From Gammaproteobacteria bacterium (GTDB lineage: Bacteria; Pseudomonadota; Gammaproteobacteria; UBA1113), in contig JAGVJQ010000001.1 in the NCBI GenBank assembly GCA_020051015.1, positions 1 through 52,482 on the forward strand: 52,482 bases of DNA, written 5' to 3'. Each line of letters starts with the position of its first letter. Positions within the stretch are counted from its first letter, which is position 1. The position numbers and the translations under genes are program-made. This document shows, piece by piece, positions 36,427 to 45,749 of the stretch. A model generated the notes under the pieces. The model was not told the origin of the DNA. It made no database searches and was given only the letters and a program-made list of their open reading frames with translations.

Positions 36427-36630
36427 ATGTTTTGTTGTTTTTTTAGTAACTCGCCCCGAAAAAAAACAAATCGAGCAGATAATTCTGGGGATGTAGTACT
36501 TTCCTCAAATAATAATACTGACCCAAAGCCAATCAAGAAAATAGCAAGCTCAGATGACGTGAATCAGATTTTTGAAATGATGTGTCCTGGGAGTACATCA
36601 CCTAAAAGCACAAGCCCAGCGCTAAAATGA
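36427..36630 (+). CDS. Small unrecognised protein with MFCCFF N-terminus
   Basis: 67 residues, no family recognised. AAGGTGAG stands 7-8 nt before the ATG, which supports translation. The N-terminus has two adjacent Cys among Phe residues, then a basic patch (PRKKTNR), and the rest is polar, Ser/Asn/Pro-rich and probably disordered, ending in the repeat STSPKSTSP. Cys-Cys next to a basic patch is compatible with lipid anchoring, but this is speculative. It lies 44 bp after the permease gene. Confidence 0.55.
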   Translation: MFCCFFSNSPRKKTNRADNSGDVVLSSNNNTDPKPIKKIASSDDVNQIFEMMCPGSTSPKSTSPALK

Positions 36631-36741
36631 TAATACTTAAAGCAAAGCATTTTAAATCTTATTTTTATAGAACATCTTTATGTTAAACGATAAATTCCCA
36701 TCTTAGGCTGTACTGGGTATAGTTATTCCCCATTTTTCGTG

Positions 36742-36747
36742 TATAAT
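36742..36747 (+). promoter_or_regulatory. -10 box upstream of sucC
   Basis: A perfect TATAAT, 39 bp before the sucC ATG, inside the sequence GTGTATAATCCACA. The -35 is not obvious. The 156-bp gap before sucC holds no other feature I can support. Confidence 0.5.
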
Positions 36748-36786
36748 CCACACCTCAAATTAACCAACAATTGTGGATAGATAAAT

Positions 36787-37953
36787 ATGAATCTACATGA
36801 ATATCAAGCAAAGCAATTATTAAAGCAGTACAACATTCCTGCCCCAGGTGGGGAAATTGCTGCTAACGCAGAAGAAGCTGTAGCTGCAGCAAAACGGTTA
36901 GGTGGTGATGCATGGGTTGTTAAAGCCCAGGTTCATGCCGGCGGTCGTGGTAAAGCAGGCGGTGTAAAATTTGTACGCACTCTCGATGATGTGATGCAAA
37001 TCAGCCAAAATCTGATTGGTAAACGTCTGGTGACTTATCAAACCGATGCTAAAGGTCAGCCAGTTAATTTAGTATTAATCTCTGAGCCAACCGATATCGA
37101 TCGTGAATTGTACTTAGGTGCAGTGGTTGATCGTGCTCAAAAACGAGTCATTTTCATGGCATCTACAGAAGGTGGCGTTGAAATTGAGAAAGTTGCAGAA
37201 GAACATCCTGAAAAAATTCAGCATATTATTGTTGATCCATTGGTAGGCGTTATGCCATATCAAGCTCGCGAATTAGCTTTTGCCTTAGATTTAAATAGCG
37301 ACCAAATGAAACAATTTACCCATATTTTAATACAGTTAGGTAAAATGTTTATGGAACGTGATTTGTCTATGTTAGAAATCAACCCATTGGTTGTACGTAC
37401 AGATGGCAAATTAACCTGTTTAGACGCAAAAATCGTTGTTGATGCTAATGCAATGTATCGTCAACCTGAATTACGCGCGATGCGTGATGCTAGCCAAGAA
37501 GATGAACGTGAAAATCGTGCATTGAACTGGGAATTAAACTATATCGCTTTAGATGGCGACATTGGCTGTATGGTTAATGGTGCAGGTCTAGCGATGGCAA
37601 CCATGGATTTAATCAAATTACATGGCGGCAACCCAGCTAACTTCTTAGACGTTGGTGGCGGCGCAACCAAAGAACGCGTAACTGAAGCATTCAAAATCAT
37701 TTTATCTGATCCCAATGTAAAAGGTATTTTAGTTAATATCTTTGGCGGTATCGTTAAATGCGACATGATTGCCGAAGGTATTTTAAGTGCAGTGGCTGAA
37801 GTCGGCGTAAGCTTACCTGTAGTTGTGCGCTTAGAAGGTAATAATGCTGAATTAGCGGCCAAAATTTTAAATGAAAGTGGTATGAATATCATTGCTGCAA
37901 AAGGCTTTGATGATGCTGCTCGTCAAATCGTTAAAGCGGTGAAGTGGGAATAA
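36787..37953 (+). CDS. sucC: Succinyl-CoA synthetase beta subunit
   Basis: 388 residues, the E. coli length. ATP-grasp N-terminal domain starting [20 protein letters not shown], with [27 protein letters not shown] (metal site) and the C-terminal ligase domain [19 protein letters not shown] and NIFGGI..CD. It forms the nucleotide-binding half of the enzyme that makes ATP or GTP in the TCA cycle. sucAB are not adjacent. Its stop overlaps the sucD ATG by one base. Confidence 0.97.
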   Translation: MNLHEYQAKQLLKQYNIPAPGGEIAANAEEAVAAAKRLGGDAWVVKAQVHAGGRGKAGGVKFVRTLDDVMQISQNLIGKRLVTYQTDAKGQPVNLVLISEPTDIDRELYLGAVVDRAQKRVIFMASTEGGVEIEKVAEEHPEKIQHIIVDPLVGVMPYQARELAFALDLNSDQMKQFTHILIQLGKMFMERDLSMLEINPLVVRTDGKLTCLDAKIVVDANAMYRQPELRAMRDASQEDERENRALNWELNYIALDGDIGCMVNGAGLAMATMDLIKLHGGNPANFLDVGGGATKERVTEAFKIILSDPNVKGILVNIFGGIVKCDMIAEGILSAVAEVGVSLPVVVRLEGNNAELAAKILNESGMNIIAAKGFDDAARQIVKAVKWE

Positions 37954-38831
37954 TGAGCATTTTAATTAACGAAAATACCAAAGTACTTTGCCAAGGTTTT
38001 ACTGGCAGTCAAGGTACACTCCATTCCCAACAAGCCATTAATTATGGTACCAAAATGGTGGGCGGTGTTACGCCAGGTAAAGGTGGCCAAGAACATTTAG
38101 GCTTACCCGTATTTAATACCGTGCGTGATGCAGTTGAAGCTACTGGTGCTGATGCTTCAGTAATTTATGTTCCAGCGCCATTTGCCATGGATTCCATTAT
38201 TGAAGCGGCTGATGCCGGTGTGCGGTTGATTATTTGTATTACTGAAGGCGTACCAGTTTTGGACATGCTGAAAGTTAAAGCGTATTTGGAAGCAAATACC
38301 GATTCACGTTTAATCGGACCAAACTGCCCAGGCGTCATTACCCCAGGCGAATGCAAGATTGGTATTATGCCAGGTCATATTCATATGCCAGGTAAAGTTG
38401 GTATTGTTTCACGTTCAGGTACCTTAACGTATGAAGCAGTTAATCAAACAACTGCATTAGGTTTTGGTCAAAGTACTTGTGTTGGTATCGGTGGCGATCC
38501 TATTCCAGGCTCAACCTTTATCGATATTCTCGACATGTTTGAAAACGATCCACAGACTGAAGCTATTATCATGGTTGGTGAAATTGGTGGTTCTGCTGAA
38601 GAAGAAGCGGCTGAGTTCATTAAATACAATGTTACCAAACCAGTTGTATCTTATATTGCTGGTGTTACTGCACCTGCTGGTAAACGTATGGGCCATGCTG
38701 GCGCCATTATTGCTGGCGGTAAAGGTACGGCAGCAGAAAAATTTGCTGCATTAGAAGCGGCTGGTGTTCGCACTATCCGTTCACCTGCTGCTATCGGTCA
38801 AACCGTAGCTGAAGTAACTGGCTGGAAATAA
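37953..38831 (+). CDS. sucD: Succinyl-CoA synthetase alpha subunit
   Basis: 292 residues from the ATG at 37953 (TAATG overlap with sucC), giving the conserved [21 protein letters not shown] start; an upstream GTG at 37944 is less likely. CoA-binding Rossmann domain [15 protein letters not shown], then the phosphohistidine loop [14 protein letters not shown]. It pairs with SucC. A clear terminator follows. Confidence 0.97.
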   Translation: MSILINENTKVLCQGFTGSQGTLHSQQAINYGTKMVGGVTPGKGGQEHLGLPVFNTVRDAVEATGADASVIYVPAPFAMDSIIEAADAGVRLIICITEGVPVLDMLKVKAYLEANTDSRLIGPNCPGVITPGECKIGIMPGHIHMPGKVGIVSRSGTLTYEAVNQTTALGFGQSTCVGIGGDPIPGSTFIDILDMFENDPQTEAIIMVGEIGGSAEEEAAEFIKYNVTKPVVSYIAGVTAPAGKRMGHAGAIIAGGKGTAAEKFAALEAAGVRTIRSPAAIGQTVAEVTGWK

Positions 38832-38838
38832 AAAGAAA

Positions 38839-38857
38839 GGGCATAGTTAATATGCCC
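38839..38857. repeat. Hairpin downstream of sucD
   Basis: GGGCATA (38839-38845) and TATGCCC (38851-38857) form a 7-bp stem with a 5-nt loop, without a T-run. It may stabilise the sucCD mRNA 3' end ahead of the terminator that follows. Confidence 0.6.
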
Positions 38858-38870
38858 TAACAAGTTATAA

Positions 38871-38897
38871 AAAGGCGTATTTCGATACGCCTTTTTT
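38871..38897. terminator. Bidirectional rho-independent terminator, sucD / hdeD-like
   Basis: AAAGGCGTAT (38871-38880), loop TTCG, ATACGCCTTT, then T-run to 38897. The A-run on the left gives a T-tract on the other strand, so it can serve both sucCD and the convergent HdeD-like gene. Confidence 0.88.
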
Positions 38898-38900
38898 CAT

Positions 38901-39440
38901 TTACATCTTCACAGCTTTCCGTAATTGTAAACCAAATCCAATAGCAATAATGCCATATGCAACGGCTACAATACCAATCACAAAAGAAATCGCTACTGCA
39001 CCAGCGCCTGGGTGAATAATGACGGCTAATGCAAAAACAACTAACAATATACCCATGATCAAGCTTAACCAGATACTGGGGAAAAACTGGCGCAAGCGAA
39101 TGGCACTAACAATTTGTATTATGCCACCTATTAATGCCCACGCAGCGATAAAGTAAACTAATACCATGCTGGTGATAGCTGGCCATAACCAGACGATTAA
39201 GCCAATGATGACACTAATCACACCATCGGTAATATAGTTTTTCCACATTGCATCATAGTGTCGGCGCATGAATCCCATGATAATGGTGAATATCCCGGAA
39301 ATCAGAACAAAAGCGCCAAATAACGCTACCATAAAGACAAGTGATAAACCTGGATAGGCGAAGAGAATGAGGCCGAATAGAATTGCTAAAACCCCACGTA
39401 ATGTAGGCATTAACCATAAACTTTTTAATGCATCTGCCAT
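38901..39440 (-). CDS. HdeD-family membrane protein (DUF308)
   Basis: 179 residues, almost entirely six membrane helices in three DUF308-type hairpins (LRGVLAILFGLILFAYPGLSL, DGVISVIIGLIVWLWP, SLIMGILLVVFALAVIIHPGAG). Relatives include the acid-resistance protein HdeD of E. coli; the molecular role is unclear. AAGGAACG precedes the ATG. Transcribed toward the shared terminator. Confidence 0.9.
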   Translation of the reverse strand: MADALKSLWLMPTLRGVLAILFGLILFAYPGLSLVFMVALFGAFVLISGIFTIIMGFMRRHYDAMWKNYITDGVISVIIGLIVWLWPAITSMVLVYFIAAWALIGGIIQIVSAIRLRQFFPSIWLSLIMGILLVVFALAVIIHPGAGAVAISFVIGIVAVAYGIIAIGFGLQLRKAVKM

Positions 39441-39552
39441 AATCGTTCCTTGTTAAAAAAAATCCATCCTCATGTTAGCTTTGAAATAGGCTGCGAGTCA
39501 ATCAATAAACTAAGAGATCCTATGGTATATACCCATCACACCTTAATCGGTG

Positions 39553-39734
39553 TATACCCATCATACCTCAAGGTGCGAAGTTTAGCGCCTGAGTGAACGA
39601 TGAAATTTGGACGTTCGGATTGAGAAAAACCGCAGGAATACTCGACTGGCTTTCGAGGTTTTTCGATTGACGAACGTTCAAAGATCGCGGTCACTCGGGA
39701 TGATAAACTCGCATTTTGAGGTATGATGGGTATA
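39553..39734. mobile_element. Palindromic 182-bp element upstream of yajQ
   Basis: Ends form an inverted repeat of about 31 bp with few mismatches: TATACCCATCATACCTCA (39553-39570) continuing to 39583, matched by 39704-39734. The interior is also palindromic around CTCGAAAGCCAGTCGAG. A degenerate second copy of the left end (TATACCCATCACACCTTA, 39528-39545) lies just outside. Any ORF across it is accidental. It occupies most of the 333-bp gap 39441-39773 and may affect yajQ expression. Confidence 0.82.
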
Positions 39735-39773
39735 TAATATTTCATTACTCAAATTCTTAGAGGAGCTAATCAA

Positions 39774-40256
39774 ATGCCATCATTCGACGTTGTATCAGAA
39801 ATTGACAGTCATGAATTAACTAATGCAATTGACCAAGCAAATCGTGAAGTCACTACGCGTTTTGACTTCAAAGGCGTAGATGCCAAATATGACTTTAAAG
39901 ATGATAAAATCACGATTATGGCGCCATCTGATTTTCAGGTGAAGCAAATGCAAGATATTTTAAGTAATAAAGTGTCTAAACGCAGTATTGATGTACGTTG
40001 TCTGGATTATCAAAAAATAGAAACTAATTTAAGCCAAGCTCGTTTGGTTGTTAATGTTAAGCAAGGTATTGAAACAGAAACGGCAAAAAAGATTATTAAA
40101 TTTATTAAAGATAAGAAATTTAAAGTGCAGGCCGCTATTCAATCTGATCAAGTACGTGTTACGGGTAAACAACGGGATGATTTACAAGAAGTCATGGCAG
40201 CATTAAGAGGTGAAGATTTTGCTTTACCATTGCAGTTTAAAAATTTTAGAGATTAA
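39774..40256 (+). CDS. yajQ: YajQ-family nucleotide-binding protein
   Basis: 160 residues, the normal length: MPSFDVVSEID.HEL.NA.DQANREV.TRFDFKG, YDFKDD, KQM.DIL, and the closing VRVTGK.RDDLQ.V...LR..D...PLQF.NFRD. Relatives bind nucleotides, including cyclic di-GMP in Xanthomonas. The ATG follows AGAGGAGC, just after the palindromic element. Confidence 0.96.
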   Translation: MPSFDVVSEIDSHELTNAIDQANREVTTRFDFKGVDAKYDFKDDKITIMAPSDFQVKQMQDILSNKVSKRSIDVRCLDYQKIETNLSQARLVVNVKQGIETETAKKIIKFIKDKKFKVQAAIQSDQVRVTGKQRDDLQEVMAALRGEDFALPLQFKNFRD

Positions 40257-40365
40257 TGTGGACTAAAAATGCCCTACGTTGGATCGGTTCTTACGTCTGA
40301 CGTGCTTGCTTATTAGTTAATTAAAAATTACCATATGCATTAATTATTGTTGCATAAGGTGATTT

Positions 40366-42759
40366 ATGCTCATCTCCCTCGTTCCAGCATTTCTCTGTGG
40401 AATGTTAATTCCACTCATGCAAGCTAGTCTCTTGCCTGATTGGGTGATTATTTCAGCCACACTACTTGGTATATTGCTTATTATATTAGGGCGGTTGGTA
40501 CCATTCTTAAAATCTTACCAAGTTATATGTCATCTTATCGTGGCTATTATCTTCGGCTTTGCTTGGTTTTCTTTAAATGCACATCAGAGCTTAGCAGAAT
40601 CTTTACCAAGAAATTTAGAAAATATTCCGCTCATAGCCCAAGGTAAAATTGATTCACTACCGGTCACGAAATATGGCCAAATACAATTTCAATTTACTGT
40701 CGAAAAACTTTGCCAAGACAATCAATGCCAGTTTATTCATTTGGAAACATTATTAAATTGGCAACATGCCCCTAATAATCTAGTAATTGGCCAAACATGG
40801 CAGTTAAAAATAAAATTAAAGCGTCCGCATGGCTACGCTAATCCCGGCAGTTTTGATCGCGAAGCATGGTTATTCGAAAATGGTATTAGGGCAACGGGAT
40901 ATGTGATAACGCCATTTTCTATGCCATCTAGCATGCAACACGATTATCAATCAGCTTCGTCGATTAAGTGCATAAGTGATGAGGAGGGCGTATGCAATAC
41001 ATCCCTACGAAATAGTATTTGGAATTATCTTACCAATATTCGTTTACGTTATGATCGCTTCATTTTAAATACATTGATTAATCGGCCTTTTGCTGGCGTC
41101 ATCGATGCGTTAACCGTTGGTAATAGTGCGGCTATTTCACAACCACAATGGCAAGTGTTTCGTAATACGGGTACTACCCATTTAATCGCGATTTCTGGTT
41201 TACATATCGGAATGATTGCAGCGTTATTTTATTTCACAGCAGGGTGGTTATGGCGACGTTTTGCTACATTATGTGAAATGTTACCGTCACAAAAAGCGGC
41301 AGCAATTTTTGCGATTGTGGGAGCCTTGGTTTATACCGCGTTTTCTGGTTTTTCAATTCCGGCGCAACGTACTTTAATCATGATTATTGCTTGGATGTCG
41401 TCTATTTTAGTGAGTCGTTATAGCTTGCCAATGCAACGCTTTATGTTGGGTTTAGGCATCATTTTAATTATCAATCCATTTGCAGTAATGAATATGGGAT
41501 TTTGGTTATCATTTGGTGCCATTGCCTTAATTGGTTATGGTATGAATGCGCGCTTAGCAGCCACAAATTTATGGTGGCGATTTGGACGAGTGCAATGGGT
41601 CGCAACAATTGGTTTGATGCCATTAAGTTGGTTGTTATTTCAACAAACATCAGTAGTGGGATTACTGGCTAATATGATAGCCATTCCATGGGTTGGCTGG
41701 GTGACGGTGCCGATTGCTTTATTGGGTTGTATCATTGCTCCATTTAACCATCAAATTGCCTATTGGTTATTGTTATTATCCGAAAAAACCTTGGAGTGGT
41801 TATGGCCTTATTTGCAATATTTGGCCAATATTCATTGGAATAGTTGGTTTTTAGGTTTAAATAACCCGTGGTTAATTATTCCGTGTATGGTCGCCGTTTT
41901 ATTATTATTAGCACCAACCCGCTTTCCTGGGCGATGGTTAGCAATAATATGGTTTTTTCCCGTGATTGCGGTAAAGCCAGAAAAATTACCATCACATTCT
42001 GTCAAAATAACCACCTTAGATGTGGGGCAAGGATTAGCCGTCGTTATTCAGACGCACTCACATACGGCAATTTATGATACTGGGATGGGGTACCCGGATG
42101 GTTATAATATGGGAGACATTGTGATATTACCTTTTCTGCGGAACCAACATATTTATCACATCGATCAATTAATCATTAGTCATGGTGACGCCGATCATGC
42201 TGGTGGTGCGATGGCGTTATTGCAGCAATATCCATCATTACCTATTTTGACTAGTGCGACCGGTAAATTTAAAGGTTATCATGTTGAAGCATGTGTGGTC
42301 GGGCAGCAATGGCAATGGGATGGTGTGCAATTTAAAATGCTTTATCCATTTCCAGAACAAAAGCAGGCTGACAATAATACATCATGTGTTTTGCAAATTC
42401 AGGCGGGGGATAAAAGTATATTATTACCAGGCGATATTGAAAAGCCAGCTGAATATGCGCTACTGAGTAAATACCAACACCAATTAAAATCAACACTGTT
42501 AGTCGCACCACACCATGGTAGCATCAGTTCTTCGACACCGAAATTTTTAGCAGCTGTACAGCCGCAATATGTTATTTTTGCTACTGGGTATTTAAATCGT
42601 TATCGCTTTCCTTCAAAAATAGTGGAACAGCGTTACCAACAGGAAGGTAGTCAATGTTTTAATTCTGCTTATGGTGGTGCAGTGACAGTTATTTTAAGAC
42701 CGAATAAACCAGTAGAGCTTCAACAATATCGAGTTATGTTTCATCATTTTTGGCAATGA
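40366..42759 (+). CDS. comEC: DNA uptake channel protein ComEC/Rec2
   Basis: 797 residues. N-terminal membrane segments and an OB-like DUF4131 domain (GKIDSLPVTKYGQIQF) are followed by the Competence domain with HLIAISGLHIGMIAALFYF and GFSIPAQRTLIMI, then a C-terminal metallo-beta-lactamase domain (TTLDVGQGLAVVIQT, ISHGDADHAGG, LPGDIEK, APHHGS). Moves single-stranded DNA across the inner membrane in natural transformation. It looks intact, so competence is possible if type IV pilus genes exist elsewhere. Confidence 0.95.
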   Translation: MLISLVPAFLCGMLIPLMQASLLPDWVIISATLLGILLIILGRLVPFLKSYQVICHLIVAIIFGFAWFSLNAHQSLAESLPRNLENIPLIAQGKIDSLPVTKYGQIQFQFTVEKLCQDNQCQFIHLETLLNWQHAPNNLVIGQTWQLKIKLKRPHGYANPGSFDREAWLFENGIRATGYVITPFSMPSSMQHDYQSASSIKCISDEEGVCNTSLRNSIWNYLTNIRLRYDRFILNTLINRPFAGVIDALTVGNSAAISQPQWQVFRNTGTTHLIAISGLHIGMIAALFYFTAGWLWRRFATLCEMLPSQKAAAIFAIVGALVYTAFSGFSIPAQRTLIMIIAWMSSILVSRYSLPMQRFMLGLGIILIINPFAVMNMGFWLSFGAIALIGYGMNARLAATNLWWRFGRVQWVATIGLMPLSWLLFQQTSVVGLLANMIAIPWVGWVTVPIALLGCIIAPFNHQIAYWLLLLSEKTLEWLWPYLQYLANIHWNSWFLGLNNPWLIIPCMVAVLLLLAPTRFPGRWLAIIWFFPVIAVKPEKLPSHSVKITTLDVGQGLAVVIQTHSHTAIYDTGMGYPDGYNMGDIVILPFLRNQHIYHIDQLIISHGDADHAGGAMALLQQYPSLPILTSATGKFKGYHVEACVVGQQWQWDGVQFKMLYPFPEQKQADNNTSCVLQIQAGDKSILLPGDIEKPAEYALLSKYQHQLKSTLLVAPHHGSISSSTPKFLAAVQPQYVIFATGYLNRYRFPSKIVEQRYQQEGSQCFNSAYGGAVTVILRPNKPVELQQYRVMFHHFWQ

Positions 42760-42855
42760 ATATATACTCATCCGGCCATCAAAACTGGCATCTTTTCTCA
42801 TTTCAGGGTATTATGACAAACTTGTCAGTTAAGCCCTATAACAACAATAGTGGTA

Positions 42856-42861
42856 TATAAT
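42856..42861 (+). promoter_or_regulatory. -10 box and small palindrome upstream of msbA
   Basis: TATAAT 30 bp before the msbA ATG. A 6-bp palindrome, TGACAA-AC-TTGTCA (42814-42827), lies upstream and could be an operator or part of a promoter; no standard -35 spacing was found. Confidence 0.4.
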
Positions 42862-42891
42862 ACCAACCCCAGATAACCCGGAATTGTTTGC

Positions 42892-44718
42892 ATGAGTAAA
42901 TTTCAAGTAGTCACTAAAAAAAGCGGTCCAGCCAAGCCTCAAGGCAGTGGATGGGAAGTATATAAACGCTTGATTAAATATGTAAAACCCTTTTTAGGCA
43001 CGTTTTTAGTTGCCATTGTAGCTAATATTGCTTTTTCAGGCATTGATTCAACTTTTGCTTATTTATTAAAACCTATTTTAAATAAAGGCTTTATTAAGCC
43101 TGATCCTATCTTTTTAAGATGGATCCCATTATTGATTATTGGTTTATTTGTTTTACGCTCAATCATGAACTTGGTGGGCAGTTATTGTATGAGTTTGGTG
43201 GCGCGTAGCGTGGTGATGGGATTGCGACGTAATATATTTGATCATTTTTTACGATTACCATGCTCGTTTTATGATCATAACTCATCTGGCCAATTGTTAT
43301 CACTCTTAGTTTATAATGCAGCTCAAATTTCATCTTCTACCACTAATGCAGTCATTACACTGGTTCAGTCAGGTGCTTTAGTTATTGGCTTACTTGTGGT
43401 GATGTTTAGCATAAGTTGGCAATTATCATTAGTCTTTTTAGCCACTATTCCTATCATTGCGGCTTTAGTAAAGTTAAGCAGCATTCGCATGCGACGATTA
43501 AGTAGAAATGCGCAGGAAGCCATGGGTAGTATTACTCATGTAACAGAAGAAACACTTGAAGGTTATAAAGTTGTTCGTACCTTTGGTGGAGAAGAATACG
43601 AACAGAAAAAATTCCATAAGGCCACTGAGGGACAAATTGGTTGGGAATTAAAATTAGTTATTATTGGCGCGCTTAGTGACTCCAGCGTGCAATTGATTGG
43701 TGTGTCTGCCTTGGCAACGATGATTTTCATGGCAACTAATCATATTGGCGTTGGTCATATGAGTGCAGGTGGTTTTACTGCCGTAGTTGCATCGATGATG
43801 GCCTTATTAAAACCAATGCGTAACTTAACTTCTGTTAATGCTACTATACAACGTGGCTTGGCGGGTGCTGAAAGTATTTTTGCGTTATTGGATGAACCCA
43901 TTGAACAAGATAGCGGCACTAAATCCGTTGATCGAGTGGCTGGCCATATTGAATATAAAAATGTGCATTTTGAATATAAGCAAAATGATAAGCGAGTCTT
44001 GCACAATATTTCAGTAAAAGTGCCTGCTGGTAAATGCTATGCCTTAGTGGGGCGTTCGGGTAGTGGTAAATCAACATTTGTGAGTTTATTACCTCGATTT
44101 TATGATATTACTGAAGGCGAAATTACCATTGATGGCATGAATGTCTTCGATATCAAATTGAGCGATTTACGCCGTCAATTTGCGCAAGTGAGTCAGCATG
44201 TAACTTTATTTAATGACACTATTGCTAATAATATTGCTTATGGTTGTCATGATAAGCCCGTGACTGAGGCCGACATTATTGCCGCAGCAACGGCTGCTCA
44301 TGCCATGGAATTCATTGAGAAATTACCTAATGGAATTCACACGCGCGTTGGTGAAAACGGTGTATTATTATCCGGTGGACAACGACAAAGAATTGCTATT
44401 GCGCGCGCAATCTTGAAAAATGCGCCTATTTTAATTTTAGATGAAGCAACCTCGGCTTTGGATACTGAATCTGAACGACATATTCAAGCAGCGTTAGATG
44501 AAGTCATGAAAAATCGTACTACATTGGTTATTGCCCATCGCTTATCAACGATTGAAAATGCAGACTGTATTTTAGTCATGGATCATGGTCATATCGTAGA
44601 AATGGGAACTCATGCTGAATTAATGGCGAAACAAAATTATTATTATCGTTTATATACTATGCATTTTCAGGATGAGAAACCAGTAAGTGAAATACCCATG
44701 ACGGAAAATATTAACTAG
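42892..44718 (+). CDS. msbA: Lipid A export ABC transporter MsbA
   Basis: 608 residues, a half-transporter with six N-terminal helices and one ATPase domain: GRSGSGKST (Walker A), LLSGGQRQRIAIARAIL (signature) and LILDEATSALD (Walker B), then the His switch VIAHRLST. It flips core-lipid A across the inner membrane. The neighbour lpxK supports the name. The TAG stop (44716-44718) lies in the CTAG of a relic palindromic-element end. Confidence 0.94.
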   Translation: MSKFQVVTKKSGPAKPQGSGWEVYKRLIKYVKPFLGTFLVAIVANIAFSGIDSTFAYLLKPILNKGFIKPDPIFLRWIPLLIIGLFVLRSIMNLVGSYCMSLVARSVVMGLRRNIFDHFLRLPCSFYDHNSSGQLLSLLVYNAAQISSSTTNAVITLVQSGALVIGLLVVMFSISWQLSLVFLATIPIIAALVKLSSIRMRRLSRNAQEAMGSITHVTEETLEGYKVVRTFGGEEYEQKKFHKATEGQIGWELKLVIIGALSDSSVQLIGVSALATMIFMATNHIGVGHMSAGGFTAVVASMMALLKPMRNLTSVNATIQRGLAGAESIFALLDEPIEQDSGTKSVDRVAGHIEYKNVHFEYKQNDKRVLHNISVKVPAGKCYALVGRSGSGKSTFVSLLPRFYDITEGEITIDGMNVFDIKLSDLRRQFAQVSQHVTLFNDTIANNIAYGCHDKPVTEADIIAAATAAHAMEFIEKLPNGIHTRVGENGVLLSGGQRQRIAIARAILKNAPILILDEATSALDTESERHIQAALDEVMKNRTTLVIAHRLSTIENADCILVMDHGHIVEMGTHAELMAKQNYYYRLYTMHFQDEKPVSEIPMTENIN

Positions 44719-44741
44719 GGTCTGTTTACAATTCTACTATG
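44715..44741. repeat. Solo end of the CTAG palindromic element
   Basis: CTAGGGTCTGTTTACAATTC followed by TACTATG matches the left end of the 148-bp element at 19999 with three mismatches over 27 bases. No second end is visible nearby, so this is a relic or a shorter relative. It covers the msbA stop and ends 4 bp before the lpxK start. Confidence 0.75.
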
Positions 44742-44745
44742 GACG

Positions 44746-45741
44746 ATGGATTTCTACATGCAATTCCCTTCTTGGTGGCTAAAACGTAATTTAATCAGTT
44801 GGTTGTTATGGCCATTTTCGCTATTATTTGGCGTCATTATTGCGATAAGACAATGGGGTTATCGCTGTGGAATCTTCAAGACATATAAATCTACCTTGCC
44901 GATTATCGTCATTGGTAATATCAGCGTTGGCGGCACGGGTAAAACACCGCTGGTAATTGCTTTAGCTGAACAATTGAAACAAAAAGGATTTCGTCCAGCT
45001 ATCATCAGCCGAGGTTATAAAAGCCAAGCTACCCACTTCCCATTTTGTGTTACAACTGATACCCCAGTTTCTTTAGCCGGTGATGAGCCATTAATGATCG
45101 CTCGTCATACTAATTGCCCTGTTATGATTGATCCCGTGCGCGTGCGTGCAGTGAAAGCGTTAGAAGCAGCAGGGGAGTGCGATGTTATTATCAGTGATGA
45201 TGGCTTACAGCATTATGCTTTAGTCCGTGATGTTGAAGTGGTTGTAATCGATGGTAAGCGGCAATTCGGTAATGGTTTTCTGCTTCCAGCTGGCATGTTA
45301 CGTGAGCCTATATCACGAATTAGCACTGAAAATATCATTATTGTGAATGGTGAAGAACAGCTTAATAATGTTAATACCGTTTTTAATATGCATCTTAATC
45401 CGACTTCTGTTAAATCGCTTAATTCAAATGAGAGCCGAAATATAGCAAGTTTTAAAAATCAACGCATTCATGCCATGGCTGGTATTGGTAATCCGGCGCG
45501 TTTTTTTGATTTATTGCGTGAATATCATATTGATATCATAGAACATGCATTCCCAGATCATCATAACTATTCTGAAGCAGACTTTACTTTCTTACATGCG
45601 CAAAATTTACCGATTATCATGACTGAAAAAGATGCCGTAAAATGCCAACATTTAGTATATAATGCCTGGTATGTGGTAATAACTGCAGAATTACCCGAGA
45701 CTTTTTATTCATTAATTCAAATGAAATTAGGGAAGGAATAA
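44746..45741 (+). CDS. lpxK: Tetraacyldisaccharide 4'-kinase LpxK
   Basis: 331 residues. One N-terminal membrane helix (16-35), then a P-loop kinase domain with GNISVGGTGKTPL (58-69), ISRGYKS, GDEPLMIA, ISDDGLQHYAL (metal Asp) and DHHNYSEADF. Adds the 4'-phosphate in lipid A synthesis; the order msbA-lpxK is common in gammaproteobacteria. The start is either the ATG at 44746 or the one at 44758; the upstream relic repeat makes the ribosome binding site hard to see. Confidence 0.93.
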   Translation: MDFYMQFPSWWLKRNLISWLLWPFSLLFGVIIAIRQWGYRCGIFKTYKSTLPIIVIGNISVGGTGKTPLVIALAEQLKQKGFRPAIISRGYKSQATHFPFCVTTDTPVSLAGDEPLMIARHTNCPVMIDPVRVRAVKALEAAGECDVIISDDGLQHYALVRDVEVVVIDGKRQFGNGFLLPAGMLREPISRISTENIIIVNGEEQLNNVNTVFNMHLNPTSVKSLNSNESRNIASFKNQRIHAMAGIGNPARFFDLLREYHIDIIEHAFPDHHNYSEADFTFLHAQNLPIIMTEKDAVKCQHLVYNAWYVVITAELPETFYSLIQMKLGKE

Positions 45742-45749
45742 ATTACTAA

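Noticed and set aside
39536..39745. 69-residue minus-strand ORF
   Set aside because: It lies entirely within the palindromic element and reads repeat sequence; no family features.
40270..40312. Possible fragment of the rnhB-dusA palindrome (TTCTTACGTCTGACGTGCTTGC)
   Set aside because: Similarity is short and imperfect with no second arm; not enough to call a repeat.
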